Shown here one piece after another: positions 9,585 through 17,975 of a stretch of DNA of 64,000 bases. Position 1 is the stretch's first letter. The number at the start of each line of letters is the position of its first letter. The stretch is from contig NZ_CBXV010000004.1 of assembly GCF_000820845.2 (NCBI RefSeq), positions 434,001-498,000 of the forward strand, read 5' to 3'. The translations under genes and the position numbers were made by a program. The notes under the pieces were generated by a model. The model searched no databases, had not been told where the DNA came from, and saw only the letters and a list, made by a program, of their open reading frames with translations. Source of the stretch: Pyrinomonas methylaliphatogenes (GTDB lineage Bacteria > Acidobacteriota > Blastocatellia > Pyrinomonadales > Pyrinomonadaceae).

Positions 9585-10484
9585 ATGCCTCTGCTTGAAA
9601 CGGAAGCGCTTTCTGCGGATAGGGCGCGGAATGCCGCGTTGCCATCGGCGCCGAGTTCGCCTTCGGCAGCGGAGTTGGCTGTGCTTTCGCCGATGGAGAG
9701 GATTATCTTTCGACTGGTCCACCGGATGAACGGCGGGCGGTGGAAGGATCTTTGGACGTGGTGTCAGCGGGTGATCGGCGCTGGCTGGATCCATCTAGCG
9801 ACCTACAACATCATGCGCGTTTACGGCCTCGAGAATTTGGAGCGCGCGTCGCCTGATCGGCCCATCCTGCTCGTCGCCAATCACCGTTCGTTCTTCGATA
9901 TGTATGCCGTCTCGACCGTCCTCTTTCGCCGGACCGATTGGCCCAAGAGACTCTTCTTCCCGGTGCGCGGAAGGTTCTTCTACCAGTCGCCTCTTGGCGC
10001 GCTGGTCAATTTCATCATGGGCTGGTGGTCGATGTATCCGCCCATCTTCGCGACGGCGGAGAAGAGGGCGTGGGACGCTTACGCGATGCGGCGTTTGGTC
10101 GAACTTTGCCGCGAAGGGCGTGGCCACGTAATCGGCTTTCACCCCGAAGGGACGCGCAACAAAGGGCCAGATCCGTATTCTTTTCTGCCGCCGCAGCCCG
10201 GCATCGGAAGACTGATCAAAGAAGCTGATCCGCAAGTCATTCCGGTCTTCGTCACAGGCTTGTGTAACAGTCTGCCGCGTCAAATCATGCGCAACTGGAC
10301 CGATGGTGAGAAGATCAGAATATACTTCGGCGCGCCGCTCGACCTTTCGCGTTTTGCCGATCGGCGTGGCGGATTGAAGACCTATAAGGAGATCGCCGAT
10401 TTCGTCATGGACAAGATCGCGGAACTGGCCGAACTGGATCGGCGGATGTATGCGGCATCGCCCCGCCGCGAAGTGGCCGGATAG
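9585..10484 (+). CDS. 1-acyl-sn-glycerol-3-phosphate acyltransferase (PlsC family)
   Basis: The 299-residue protein contains the PlsC-type acyltransferase signature NHRSFFD (the HX4D catalytic pair, about residues 105-111) and FHPEGTRNKGP (the glycerol-phosphate-binding block, about 185-195). A short hydrophobic stretch near 145 may associate with the inner membrane. The reaction is acyl transfer to lysophosphatidic acid, or to a related lysolipid, in phospholipid synthesis. The gene is followed by a lipid-kinase-like gene, suggesting a small lipid-metabolism group behind metH. The N-terminal 45 residues are low-complexity and could be non-essential; a later start at Met 37 is possible. Confidence 0.88.
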   Translation: MPLLETEALSADRARNAALPSAPSSPSAAELAVLSPMERIIFRLVHRMNGGRWKDLWTWCQRVIGAGWIHLATYNIMRVYGLENLERASPDRPILLVANHRSFFDMYAVSTVLFRRTDWPKRLFFPVRGRFFYQSPLGALVNFIMGWWSMYPPIFATAEKRAWDAYAMRRLVELCREGRGHVIGFHPEGTRNKGPDPYSFLPPQPGIGRLIKEADPQVIPVFVTGLCNSLPRQIMRNWTDGEKIRIYFGAPLDLSRFADRRGGLKTYKEIADFVMDKIAELAELDRRMYAASPRREVAG

Positions 10485-10601
10485 AAAGCGCGCGCGATCT
10501 GCGCTGAAAGCGCTGGCTCGATGCCGCACAGTCGGATTCGGGATGTGCGCTTGCCGATCCAGATCCTTGCGCGCATGGGATGGGCTCGCAGTCGTTAAGT
10601 T

Positions 10602-11531
10602 ATGAAGCTGCCTCTCGTCATCGTCAATCCGGCTTCCGCTTCAGGCGCGACGCGGCGCCGATGGCCACGCCTTGCGAGCGAACTGCGCGCTCATTTCGGC
10701 CCTTTCGCGTGCGCCTTCACCGAGAAGGCGGGCGATGCCATGCGGATCGCCGAAGAGGAAGCTCGCGCCGGTCGCCGCTTCATCATCGCGTGCGGCGGCG
10801 ATGGGACCATCTCGGAAGTGGCGAATGGGTTGTTGCGCGCTGGGACGGAGACGGAGTTGGGCATCCTGCCGAGCGGAACGGGCGGGGATTTTCAGAAGAC
10901 CCTGCGCATACCGAGACGCGCCTCCGATGCGGCGCGCGCGTTATGCGAAGGGCGAACGCAATTGATCGACGTCGGGCGCGCCAACTATGTCGGATTCGCC
11001 GGGCGGAAGGAGGAGCGTTTCTTCATCAACGTCGCCTCTTTCGGCATGGGAGGCGAGGTGGTCGCGCGGCTCAAGAAAGGGACTACGCGCCTATTCGGCG
11101 GCAGGCTCGCTTTCGCCTATTCGATGTTGCGCACGGTCTTCGGTTTCGAACGCCCGCGCGTCGCCGTATCTCTCGACGGCAAAGAGGAGATATATCTGGA
11201 CGTGATCAACTTCTGCATCGCCAACGCGCGCTATTTCGGCGGGGGGATGAAGATCGCGCCGGAAGCGAAATTGGCGGATGGTCTTTTCGATATCGTCGTC
11301 ATCGGCGATATGCCCTCGGTCGAGGTGGTCCTCAAATCTTACAGCATCTACCTCGGCACGCATCTCAGTCTCGATCAAGTGAGCCATGCGTATGCGCGCT
11401 CCTGCGTCGCTCGGGCCGTCGAGGGTGGAAGAGAAGTCAGTTTGGAGATAGATGGCGAGACCGTCGGTCGGCTGCCAGCATCTTTTGAGATCCTGCCTAG
11501 CGCGTTGCGCGTGCGTTGCCCTTCCATCTGA
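10602..11531 (+). CDS. Diacylglycerol/sphingosine kinase-family lipid kinase (YegS/DagK-like)
   Basis: The 309-residue protein carries the nucleotide-binding motifs of this family: NPASASGATRRRW near residue 10, GGDGTISEVANGLL near 66 and LPSGTGGDFQKTL near 92. A C-terminal beta-rich domain with the ANARYFGGGMKIAPEAKLADGLFDIV signature follows. The enzymes phosphorylate diacylglycerol or related lipids and are peripheral to the cytoplasmic membrane. It lies about 120 bases after the PlsC-like gene on the same strand; phosphatidate made by this kinase and by PlsC feeds the same phospholipid pool. The exact lipid substrate cannot be read from the sequence. Confidence 0.88.
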   Translation: MKLPLVIVNPASASGATRRRWPRLASELRAHFGPFACAFTEKAGDAMRIAEEEARAGRRFIIACGGDGTISEVANGLLRAGTETELGILPSGTGGDFQKTLRIPRRASDAARALCEGRTQLIDVGRANYVGFAGRKEERFFINVASFGMGGEVVARLKKGTTRLFGGRLAFAYSMLRTVFGFERPRVAVSLDGKEEIYLDVINFCIANARYFGGGMKIAPEAKLADGLFDIVVIGDMPSVEVVLKSYSIYLGTHLSLDQVSHAYARSCVARAVEGGREVSLEIDGETVGRLPASFEILPSALRVRCPSI

Positions 11532-11614
11532 TCAGATTGTTTTCGGCCATTTCGAGCCTTATCATGTGAGTTCAGCGGTTCTCTTCCGAATCATCCTCGG
11601 GAAAGGAGCGGGCC

Positions 11615-12022
11615 GTGAAATTCATCCTCGACAACATCGAGCTGATTTTGAGCGGGGCCGGGTTGATCGTCATCTGGTTGGTCCCGTCGTTCGTCATCTA
11701 CGGTCGCTACGACATTTGGCAGGTGACGGCCCTTACGGCGATCACCGTCGGTTTACTACATGGGGTGATCTTCTGGTTGATCAGGCGCAGACAGCGACAG
11801 GTGAGGGAGGAGGCGATTAAGGAGATGCGACTGATGCTGCGGGACATCATCAACAATCAACTGACGATCATCATGGCCAGCGCTTCGCAAAGCGAGACCA
11901 AAAACGTCGAGCGCGTGACGCGCTCCATCCAGCGCATCTCCGAGTTGCTCGAAACCTTATCAGAAGAATCGCTGAGGGCATGGAAGAGCAGGTATGCGCG
12001 AACTTTGAAGCCGCGTCCATAA
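11615..12022 (+). CDS. Small two-helix membrane protein with a degenerate histidine-kinase-like helix
   Basis: The GTG start has a clear AAAGGAG ribosome-binding site. The 135-residue product has two membrane segments (about 8-28 and 36-56), a basic turn (RRRQRQ) and then a long amphipathic helix pair (about 65-118). The text DIINNQLTIIMASASQ at about 77-92 resembles the H-box helix of sensor kinases of the HD-NNxLT type, but the phosphorylatable His is absent and no ATPase domain follows. It could be a dimerisation-only remnant or an adaptor that pairs with a kinase; both are inference. No clear operon partner: argS is convergent. Confidence 0.65.
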   Translation: MKFILDNIELILSGAGLIVIWLVPSFVIYGRYDIWQVTALTAITVGLLHGVIFWLIRRRQRQVREEAIKEMRLMLRDIINNQLTIIMASASQSETKNVERVTRSIQRISELLETLSEESLRAWKSRYARTLKPRP

Positions 12023-12061
12023 GTTTCGGTGTGATCCCCGCATCGCTCATCCGTCGAGCGT

Positions 12062-14125
12062 TTACATCCTCTCGGGGACGCTTATGCCGAGAGTATTGAG
12101 CGCTTCGGTCAAGCGTCGTCGCACCAGATCGGCGATAGCGATGAGTACGGCCTGTTTGACCGCGTCCTCTTCGCCGATGATGCGATGACGGTGGTAGAAG
12201 AGGTTGAAGGCTTTAGCCAGTTGGAAGGCGTATTTCGCCAAGTGGGCTGGTTCGGCGGCGGTCGCGGCTTGCGCGATCACCTCTTCGAGGCGTGCCGCAA
12301 GCATCACCAGCGTCCAAAGCTCATCGCCGCTTTCGCTTGCGAACACGCGGCGGAGAAGATCTGCCGTTTCGCCATTCCGAAGGGCATCTTCGATCATAGT
12401 CGCGGCGCGCTCGCGCACCTCCGGGTCAAGTTTGCGGAAGATCGAACCGGCGCGCACAGCGGCGTACTGGCAATATGGTCCAGTTTCGCCATCGAACGAG
12501 AGGGCTTCTTTGAAGTCGAAGGCGATGACGGAATTGCGCGTCCACTTCAGAAGGAAATAGCGCAGCGCGCCGACAGCTATCTCGTGAGCCACAGCTCGTT
12601 TCTCTTCTTCCGTTAGGTCGGCATGGCGCGCTTCGACTTCGCCGAGCGCTCCGGCTTCCAATTGGTCGATCAAATCATCGGCTTTGACGCCCAGCCCTTT
12701 GCGTCCGCTCATCTCGACGAACGGGCGCGCTCGATCCTCTTCGCTCAGTTCGATCCCTAATTCCTCGCAAGCGGCGGGGCTGAGCGCGACCATCTCGTAG
12801 GCGAGATGCACGCTCGCGTCCGCGCCGACTTCCGGGGCGAGCGCGGCGACGGCTCGTTTGACGACCTCTTGGGTGTAGGATTGGCGTGAATCGATCACGT
12901 TATAAACGATCGTCCCGCCGCCGAACTTCGGCGCTGCCGGATCGTGTTCGCGCGCGTCGCTCGTCGTAACCCACACGCGGTGGCCATCCGGATATGTGCG
13001 AAAGGGCTTGTAGTAGAAATCGAGTCCGAGAAGGCCGAGTTTCCAGAGTTGATAGGCGATGTCTTTGCCGGCATAGGTGACTGTGCCGTTCGAGCGAACG
13101 AGGATCTTATCCGCCTCGTGCTCTTCCGTCCCCAGGTGTAGATCTGTCGGCATGACCCAGCAGCCAGCGTTCCGGCCTTCGGTTTCGTACCGGATGACGC
13201 CAGCGGCTTTCAAGCGTTCGAAGGCGCGCTCCCAGAAGTGCAGATGCAGGATCTCCGATTCGCGCGGCAGCACGTCGTAACGAATGCCAAGCCGCTCCAT
13301 CGTCTTCAAGTGACATTCAACGATACGCATCGAGACGTAATCGGCCAATTCGGCGATCTCGTTATCGCCTTTCTCGATCGCGTGCAAGACTTCGGCGCGC
13401 AGCCGGAGCTTTTCTGGGTCTTCGGGGCCATCTGGATCGCCGTTGCGATAGAAGAGGCCGACGCGCGCATAAAGATCCCAACAGTAATAATCGAACGGGC
13501 GATCGACGGGCAGCGATTGATCGAGAGCGCGTACGTCCGATAGCGCCATGCCTTCGAGATGGATGAAACCGACGACCGTATCGGCGACCTGAACGCCCGT
13601 GTTGTCTATGTAATTTTGGACTTCGACCCGCTCGCCGGCGGCGCGCAAGATGCGCACGAAAGCGTCGCCGAGGACGGCGTTGCGCAGGTGACCGATGTGC
13701 GCCGCCTTGTTCGGATTGATGTTCGTATGTTCGACGATTCGTTTAGGGCGCGCTTCGGGTTCGGCTGCCGGTCTCGTTGATGATCTCTTTTCCGAAAACA
13801 GCTCGGCGAGCAAACGCGCGCGGTCGAAGAAGACGTTCAAATAACCTGCCCCGGCCACTTCGACGCGCTCGACGCCTTCGACCGTCTCGAGTGCTGGGCG
13901 GAGGATGTCGGCTATCTGGCGCGGCGCGCGCGACGAGCCGGTCGCTTGGCGGATCCTCTTGGCGAGTTCGAAGGCGATGGGAAAGGCGACATCGCCCAAT
14001 TCGACGCGCGGCGGGACTTCGAGCGGAATCTGCTCGAGCGCGATGTTGAACTGCTCCTGAGCGGCTTGCCGGACGCGCTCGCGCAGTTGAGCGTGAAGAT
14101 TCAGCAAAGTCGATCGCGTGTTCAT
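12062..14125 (-). CDS. argS: Arginyl-tRNA synthetase
   Basis: The 687-residue class I synthetase has the N-terminal additional domain (about 1-110). The HIGH-type site reads NINPNKAAHIGHLRNAVLGD at about 135-154. The catalytic core includes the EEHEADKILVRSNGTVTYAGKDIAYQ region, and the KMSK-like loop appears as MSGRKGLGVKADDL. The anticodon-binding helical domain, with the FNLFYH element, lies at the C-terminus. It charges tRNA-Arg in the cytoplasm. The length is somewhat above the usual 550-600 residues because of insertions in the core. It is convergent with the small membrane-protein gene and divergent from the amino-acid transporter. Confidence 0.95.
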   Translation of the reverse strand: MNTRSTLLNLHAQLRERVRQAAQEQFNIALEQIPLEVPPRVELGDVAFPIAFELAKRIRQATGSSRAPRQIADILRPALETVEGVERVEVAGAGYLNVFFDRARLLAELFSEKRSSTRPAAEPEARPKRIVEHTNINPNKAAHIGHLRNAVLGDAFVRILRAAGERVEVQNYIDNTGVQVADTVVGFIHLEGMALSDVRALDQSLPVDRPFDYYCWDLYARVGLFYRNGDPDGPEDPEKLRLRAEVLHAIEKGDNEIAELADYVSMRIVECHLKTMERLGIRYDVLPRESEILHLHFWERAFERLKAAGVIRYETEGRNAGCWVMPTDLHLGTEEHEADKILVRSNGTVTYAGKDIAYQLWKLGLLGLDFYYKPFRTYPDGHRVWVTTSDAREHDPAAPKFGGGTIVYNVIDSRQSYTQEVVKRAVAALAPEVGADASVHLAYEMVALSPAACEELGIELSEEDRARPFVEMSGRKGLGVKADDLIDQLEAGALGEVEARHADLTEEEKRAVAHEIAVGALRYFLLKWTRNSVIAFDFKEALSFDGETGPYCQYAAVRAGSIFRKLDPEVRERAATMIEDALRNGETADLLRRVFASESGDELWTLVMLAARLEEVIAQAATAAEPAHLAKYAFQLAKAFNLFYHRHRIIGEEDAVKQAVLIAIADLVRRRLTEALNTLGISVPERM

Positions 14126-14356
14126 CTCCTCTCTTCTTCGGCAGAAAAGACTGAAATTTTAAGGGCACTCCTCGCCAAGGGCAAGCGCGCGTCGGCACCT
14201 GAAGGCAGCCTTCGCCGACGGTTCGGCATCAGAAACGAACTCGAGAAGCGTTCGGTGCCCCTTCGATGCATGAGACCATCTTTCGCTTGTGCGCGGGCTA
14301 GCGTAATATATTCGCTCAAGTTTCGGGGGAGTTTGGCGTCCGGGAGGATATATGCT

Positions 14357-15853
14357 TTGAGCGGAGAACTCAGCGGGCGAAGGGCGTTGGTCCTCTTCCT
14401 GTGCATTGCATTCAGCGTCGCGGGATGCGCGCAAGAAGAGCGCGTTTTACGTTGGGGGGCCGACCCGAGCGGTGGCGCGCCATATGTCTTCACCGATCCA
14501 GCCCATCCAGATCGATATATCGGCTACGAAAAAGAGATGGTCGAAGCGCTCGCGGCACGTATGGGGCGGCGAGCGGTGATGGTCGCCACTGATTGGGAGG
14601 GGATCGTGCCGGCACTCGAGCGTGGCGAGTTCGACATCATCGTCAACGGCCTTGAGCCGACCGCGGATCGCGCGGCGCGAATACTCTTCAGCAAACCCTA
14701 CTACGTCTTCCAACTACAGCTTACGGTTCGCCGTGACGAGCGGGTGATCAATTCGCTTGAAGATTGTCGGAATCGATTGGTCGGCACGCTCGGGAACACC
14801 GCCGCCTCGCGGTTGCTCGCGCAAAAGGGGATCAGGTTTCGCAGCTACGCTGAGCCGGGCACGGCCTATCGCGATCTCGAACTGGGGCGCGTTGATGCCG
14901 TGCTCATGGATGTGCCGATGGAGATCTATTACGCGCGCGGCAATCCGCGTCTGCGTCCGGCTGGCCCACCGTTTTATCGCGGCGTTTACGTCATCGGGTT
15001 GCGCAAGGGCGATGAGGCTCTGAAGGCCGAGGTTGATGCGGCGATCGAAGCGATCATGCGCGATGGGACGCTGGAGCGGATCTTGCGCAAGTGGGACCTT
15101 TGGGATGATGCACAGGCCGAGCTACAGGCGGCTGTCAAAAGAGGCGAAGAGCCGCGATACGAGATGACCGCCGCGACGTTCAATTGGACCGACGCTCTCG
15201 CCCGTTTGGCGCGAGCTGCGTTGATTACCGTCCTGCTCGCTTTCGGGGCGATGTTCATCGCGTTGTCTCTGGGCTTGTCGCTCGCCGTCGGGCAATCGAA
15301 AGGGCCATCTTGGTTGCAGGCCGTATGCACTGTTTACATTGAGTTCTTCCGCGGCACGCCAGTGCTCGTGCAGTTGCTCTTCCTTTACTTCGGGTTACCG
15401 CAGATAGGCATCGCCTTGCCCGGATGGTTAACGGCGCTCGTCGGATTGGGTCTCAACTACGCGGCGTATGAGTCGCAGGTCTATCGGGCGGCGTTCGAGG
15501 CCGTGCCGCGCGGGCAGTGGGAGGCGGCATACTCTTTGGGCATGGGCCCGGCGCTCGCTTTTCGGCGCATCATCTTGCCCCAAGCTTTTCGCATCGCTTT
15601 GCCACCGGTGACGAACGACTTCGTCTCGCTCTTCAAAGACACATCGGTCGCTTATGCCATCTCCGTCTGGGAGTTGGCGACCGCCTATCGTGAGCTGGCG
15701 AATGCGACGGGCGAATTCTTACTGTTGGGCGCGATCGTCTCGGCTTTCTATCTGGCGATGAGTCTTCCGTTGGCTCATATTGCGCGACGGTTGGAACGCC
15801 GGCAGCAGCGGCGTCAAGCGCTTCAAGCTCTAGTTGTGGAGGCAGCGACGTGA
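14357..15853 (+). CDS. Amino-acid ABC importer: lipoprotein binding domain fused to permease
   Basis: The frame is open far upstream but those residues lie antisense to argS. I use TTG 14357 because GGGAGGA (14342-14348) lies about 8 bases before it and a lipoprotein signal (LFLCIAFSVAGC) follows at once. Residues about 25-270 are a periplasmic solute-binding domain of the polar amino-acid type (GYEKEMVEALAARMGR, VNGLEPTADRAARILFS). Residues about 290-480 are a HisM/GlnP-type permease with the EAA loop (EAAYSLGMGPALAFRRIILPQA). Such binding-permease fusions are known from GlnP-type importers. It overlaps the ATPase gene by four bases, so the two form one transporter operon. Confidence 0.9.
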   Translation: MSGELSGRRALVLFLCIAFSVAGCAQEERVLRWGADPSGGAPYVFTDPAHPDRYIGYEKEMVEALAARMGRRAVMVATDWEGIVPALERGEFDIIVNGLEPTADRAARILFSKPYYVFQLQLTVRRDERVINSLEDCRNRLVGTLGNTAASRLLAQKGIRFRSYAEPGTAYRDLELGRVDAVLMDVPMEIYYARGNPRLRPAGPPFYRGVYVIGLRKGDEALKAEVDAAIEAIMRDGTLERILRKWDLWDDAQAELQAAVKRGEEPRYEMTAATFNWTDALARLARAALITVLLAFGAMFIALSLGLSLAVGQSKGPSWLQAVCTVYIEFFRGTPVLVQLLFLYFGLPQIGIALPGWLTALVGLGLNYAAYESQVYRAAFEAVPRGQWEAAYSLGMGPALAFRRIILPQAFRIALPPVTNDFVSLFKDTSVAYAISVWELATAYRELANATGEFLLLGAIVSAFYLAMSLPLAHIARRLERRQQRRQALQALVVEAAT

Positions 15854-16590
15854 TGCGCGTTGAGGGATTGCGAAAGAAAGCGGGCGGCAGACAGATCTTA
15901 CGCGGCATAAGTTTCGAGGTCCCTTCGGGCGCGACGCTGGGCATCATCGGCGCTTCAGGCAGCGGCAAAACGACGCTGCTCCGATGTCTGAACGGTTTGG
16001 AGCGCATCGACGACGGGTTCATCGAATGTGGCGAAGTTAGGCTCGAAGCCGGTTTGTCGGAGGAAGAATATCGCCGCCGTGCCAAGTTGTTGCGGCGGCG
16101 AGTCGGCTTGGTCTTCCAGCATCTACATCTTTTCCCACATCTGACTGTGATGGAGAACATCGTCGAAGCGCCCATCCACGTCTTGGGGATGAAGCGGGAA
16201 GAGGCGGAGCGAGCGGCGCGAGAGCTGCTGGAAGAGGTCGAACTGCAAGGCCTGGCAGATCGCTATCCCGAGTCGCTATCAGGCGGCGAACAGCAGCGCG
16301 TCGCGATCGTGCGCGCTCTCATCATGCGTCCCAATGTGCTGTTATTTGACGAACCGACGAGCGCGCTCGACCCGCGCCGAAGCGCGAGCGTACGTGCGCT
16401 ATTGCGCCGATTCGTCGCTCAAGGGCATACGATGATCATCGTATCGCACGCGATCAGATTCCTCGAGGATTTGGCGGACCAGTTGCTCTATATGGAGAGC
16501 GGAGAGGTCATAGAATACGATCGCGCCACCGAACTTCTGCAAGATCCGAAAGATAGTAGGACGCGAGATTTTTTGCGCCAAGCTATCTGA
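15850..16590 (+). CDS. Polar amino-acid ABC transporter ATP-binding protein (GlnQ-like)
   Basis: The 246-residue protein has Walker A GASGSGKTT at about 37-45, the Q-loop in VGLVFQHLHLFPHLTVMENI, signature LSGGEQQR, Walker B VLLFDEPTSALDP and the H-loop His in IIVSHA. The pattern is that of the GlnQ/HisP polar amino-acid family. Its GTG start overlaps the stop of the fused binding/permease gene, so translation is probably coupled. Together they make a complete two-gene importer; the amino acid carried is unknown. The last 34 bases before and around the stop codon are repeated once downstream (16629-16662). Confidence 0.93.
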   Translation: MMRVEGLRKKAGGRQILRGISFEVPSGATLGIIGASGSGKTTLLRCLNGLERIDDGFIECGEVRLEAGLSEEEYRRRAKLLRRRVGLVFQHLHLFPHLTVMENIVEAPIHVLGMKREEAERAARELLEEVELQGLADRYPESLSGGEQQRVAIVRALIMRPNVLLFDEPTSALDPRRSASVRALLRRFVAQGHTMIIVSHAIRFLEDLADQLLYMESGEVIEYDRATELLQDPKDSRTRDFLRQAI

Positions 16591-16662
16591 CTCGTCCTAT
16601 GTCACGCTCGCTGCCGGGGATAACGGGCGTAGGACGCGAGATTTTCTGCGTCAAGCTATCTG
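16556..16662. repeat. Direct repeat locus B: 34-bp pair, period 73
   Basis: Copy 1 (16556-16589) covers the last codons and stop of the ABC ATPase gene. Copy 2 (16629-16662) matches 32 of 34 bases (GTAGGACGCGAGATTTT plus a further 17 bases). The insert between them, 16590-16628, is 39 bases and unrelated to either copy. Confidence 0.9.
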
Positions 16663-17113
16663 GCAGAGACGGCGTTTGTCACTCGAACTTACCCACAAGC
16701 CCTACTTGAGTTGAGGCGAACTTGAAGATTTAGCGTTTCGGCGCAAGATCCTTGCGCCCATCGCCAGTCGGCAACCTCGTCATCGAACTCTCAATTCACC
16801 CGCTGCGCAAGGTGGGCTCTTCGCTCCAAGTTGCCGAAGTTGTTGAAGCGGACGAGAGTTTGCGAGAGGAGGCATCTAATTGAGATGAGGTGATAGCGCG
16901 ATCGCGAGGATCAGGTTCTCCACTCGTCGTGTCGGGTTGGCGATCGTGAGGATCTCGTACGATTGCGCAAGAACACTTTGTTGTTGGGAGTTGGTCTTGG
17001 CTTTAAAAGTCGAGCTGCGGCCAGTCTGCTTGACATCTCAACGGCGCGCTCTGTTACCATCGCTTCTTCTTGCGATGGGACAAGATAGATGTCCGGTATA
17101 GAATGCTCTTCTC
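16663..17113. other. Intergenic region before the sirtuin gene
   Basis: This 450-base stretch holds no convincing ORF. Its far end carries a promoter for the sirtuin gene (17030-17060). A weak 15-base near-repeat (GCGATCG followed by C or T, then GAGGATC) occurs at 16898 and 16940. Confidence 0.5.
17030..17060 (+). promoter_or_regulatory. Probable sigma-70 promoter of the sirtuin gene
   Basis: A consensus TTGACA (17030-17035) is followed after 18 bases by TTACCAT (17054-17060), about 55 bases before the start codon. Confidence 0.5.
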
Positions 17114-17893
17114 GTGATGAAGCCGATTGGCGAACAAAGAAGCTTAGCCCATCTGTTTGAGCGAGTGAGAGGCGCGCGTCGCGTCTTCGTTCTGACCGGA
17201 GCGGGCGTGTCGGCTGAATCGGGCGTGCCGACCTTTCGCGGCGGTGGCGGCGCAGCCGTGTGGAAAGGGATGCCGTTTAACGTCATCTCTTCGGCGGAGA
17301 TGATCGAACGCGATCTGCCGGAGGTGTGGGCGTGGTTCGATTATCGTCGGAGCGTAATCGAGCGCGTGCGCCCTAATCCGGCTCATGAGACGCTGGCCCG
17401 TTGGCAAGATCGCTTCGCAGATTTCGTTTTGGCGACGCAGAATATCGATGGTTTGCATGAGCGCGCTGGCTCGCGCTGTGTGCTTGAGCTTCACGGCAGC
17501 ATTTGGCGCGCGCGCTGCCTCAATTGCGAAGCGCGCAAGGATCTGCGCGCGGATGATGACGGGAAGCGTCCGCCGTTATGTTCCATCTGTGGCGCGATGA
17601 TGCGTCCGGATGTCGTCCTTTTCGGAGAGTTTCTGCCTGCGGAGGTCTTCGCGCGCGCCGAAGAGGCCGCTCGCTCGTGCGATCTTTGTTTCGTCATCGG
17701 CACTTCGGCCATCGTCTATCCGGCGGCGGGTTTGCCTGAAATAGCGCGCGGTGCAGGGGCATATCTTGTCGAGGTAAATCCGGAGGAGACTCCGCTCTCG
17801 GCGCTCTGTCACGAATCATTGCGCGGGCGTGCGGGCGAGATCCTTCCGTTTCTGGACCGGCATATCTTCGGCTCGGAAGGAGTTGATGTCTGA
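17114..17893 (+). CDS. cobB: NAD-dependent protein deacylase, sirtuin family
   Basis: The protein has the sirtuin NAD-binding motif GAGVSAESGVPTFRG (about residues 30-44), the TQNIDGLHERAG motif with its catalytic neighbour His in VLELHGS, and a four-cysteine zinc site (CLNCEARK, then CSICGAMMRPDVVLFGE). The C-terminal Rossmann residues GTSAIVYPAAGLP and VEVNPE are present. Sirtuins remove acetyl or succinyl groups from lysines with NAD+ consumption, in the cytoplasm. GTG 17114 and ATG 17117 are both possible starts. The gene is followed by larC after about 80 bases; a functional link is not obvious. Confidence 0.93.
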   Translation: MMKPIGEQRSLAHLFERVRGARRVFVLTGAGVSAESGVPTFRGGGGAAVWKGMPFNVISSAEMIERDLPEVWAWFDYRRSVIERVRPNPAHETLARWQDRFADFVLATQNIDGLHERAGSRCVLELHGSIWRARCLNCEARKDLRADDDGKRPPLCSICGAMMRPDVVLFGEFLPAEVFARAEEAARSCDLCFVIGTSAIVYPAAGLPEIARGAGAYLVEVNPEETPLSALCHESLRGRAGEILPFLDRHIFGSEGVDV

Positions 17894-17975
17894 AACGAAG
17901 CCTTTAAGCTATGCGGCGGGCGCTCCGAAGATGGGAGGCTGGCTTTACGGCACGTGAGAACGAAAAGGATGTGAG

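Noticed and set aside
10580-11488. 302-codon frame overlapping the lipid-kinase gene
   Set aside because: Wrong-frame shadow with Arg/His-rich text; the kinase motifs are in the other frame.
13946-14356. N-terminal extension of the amino-acid importer frame
   Set aside because: It lies antisense to argS, and the TTG at 14357 has a strong ribosome-binding site followed by a lipoprotein signal.
16898-16954. 15-base near-repeat at 16898 and 16940
   Set aside because: Too short, with one mismatch and a period of 42; expected by chance in GC-rich DNA with frequent GCGATCG.
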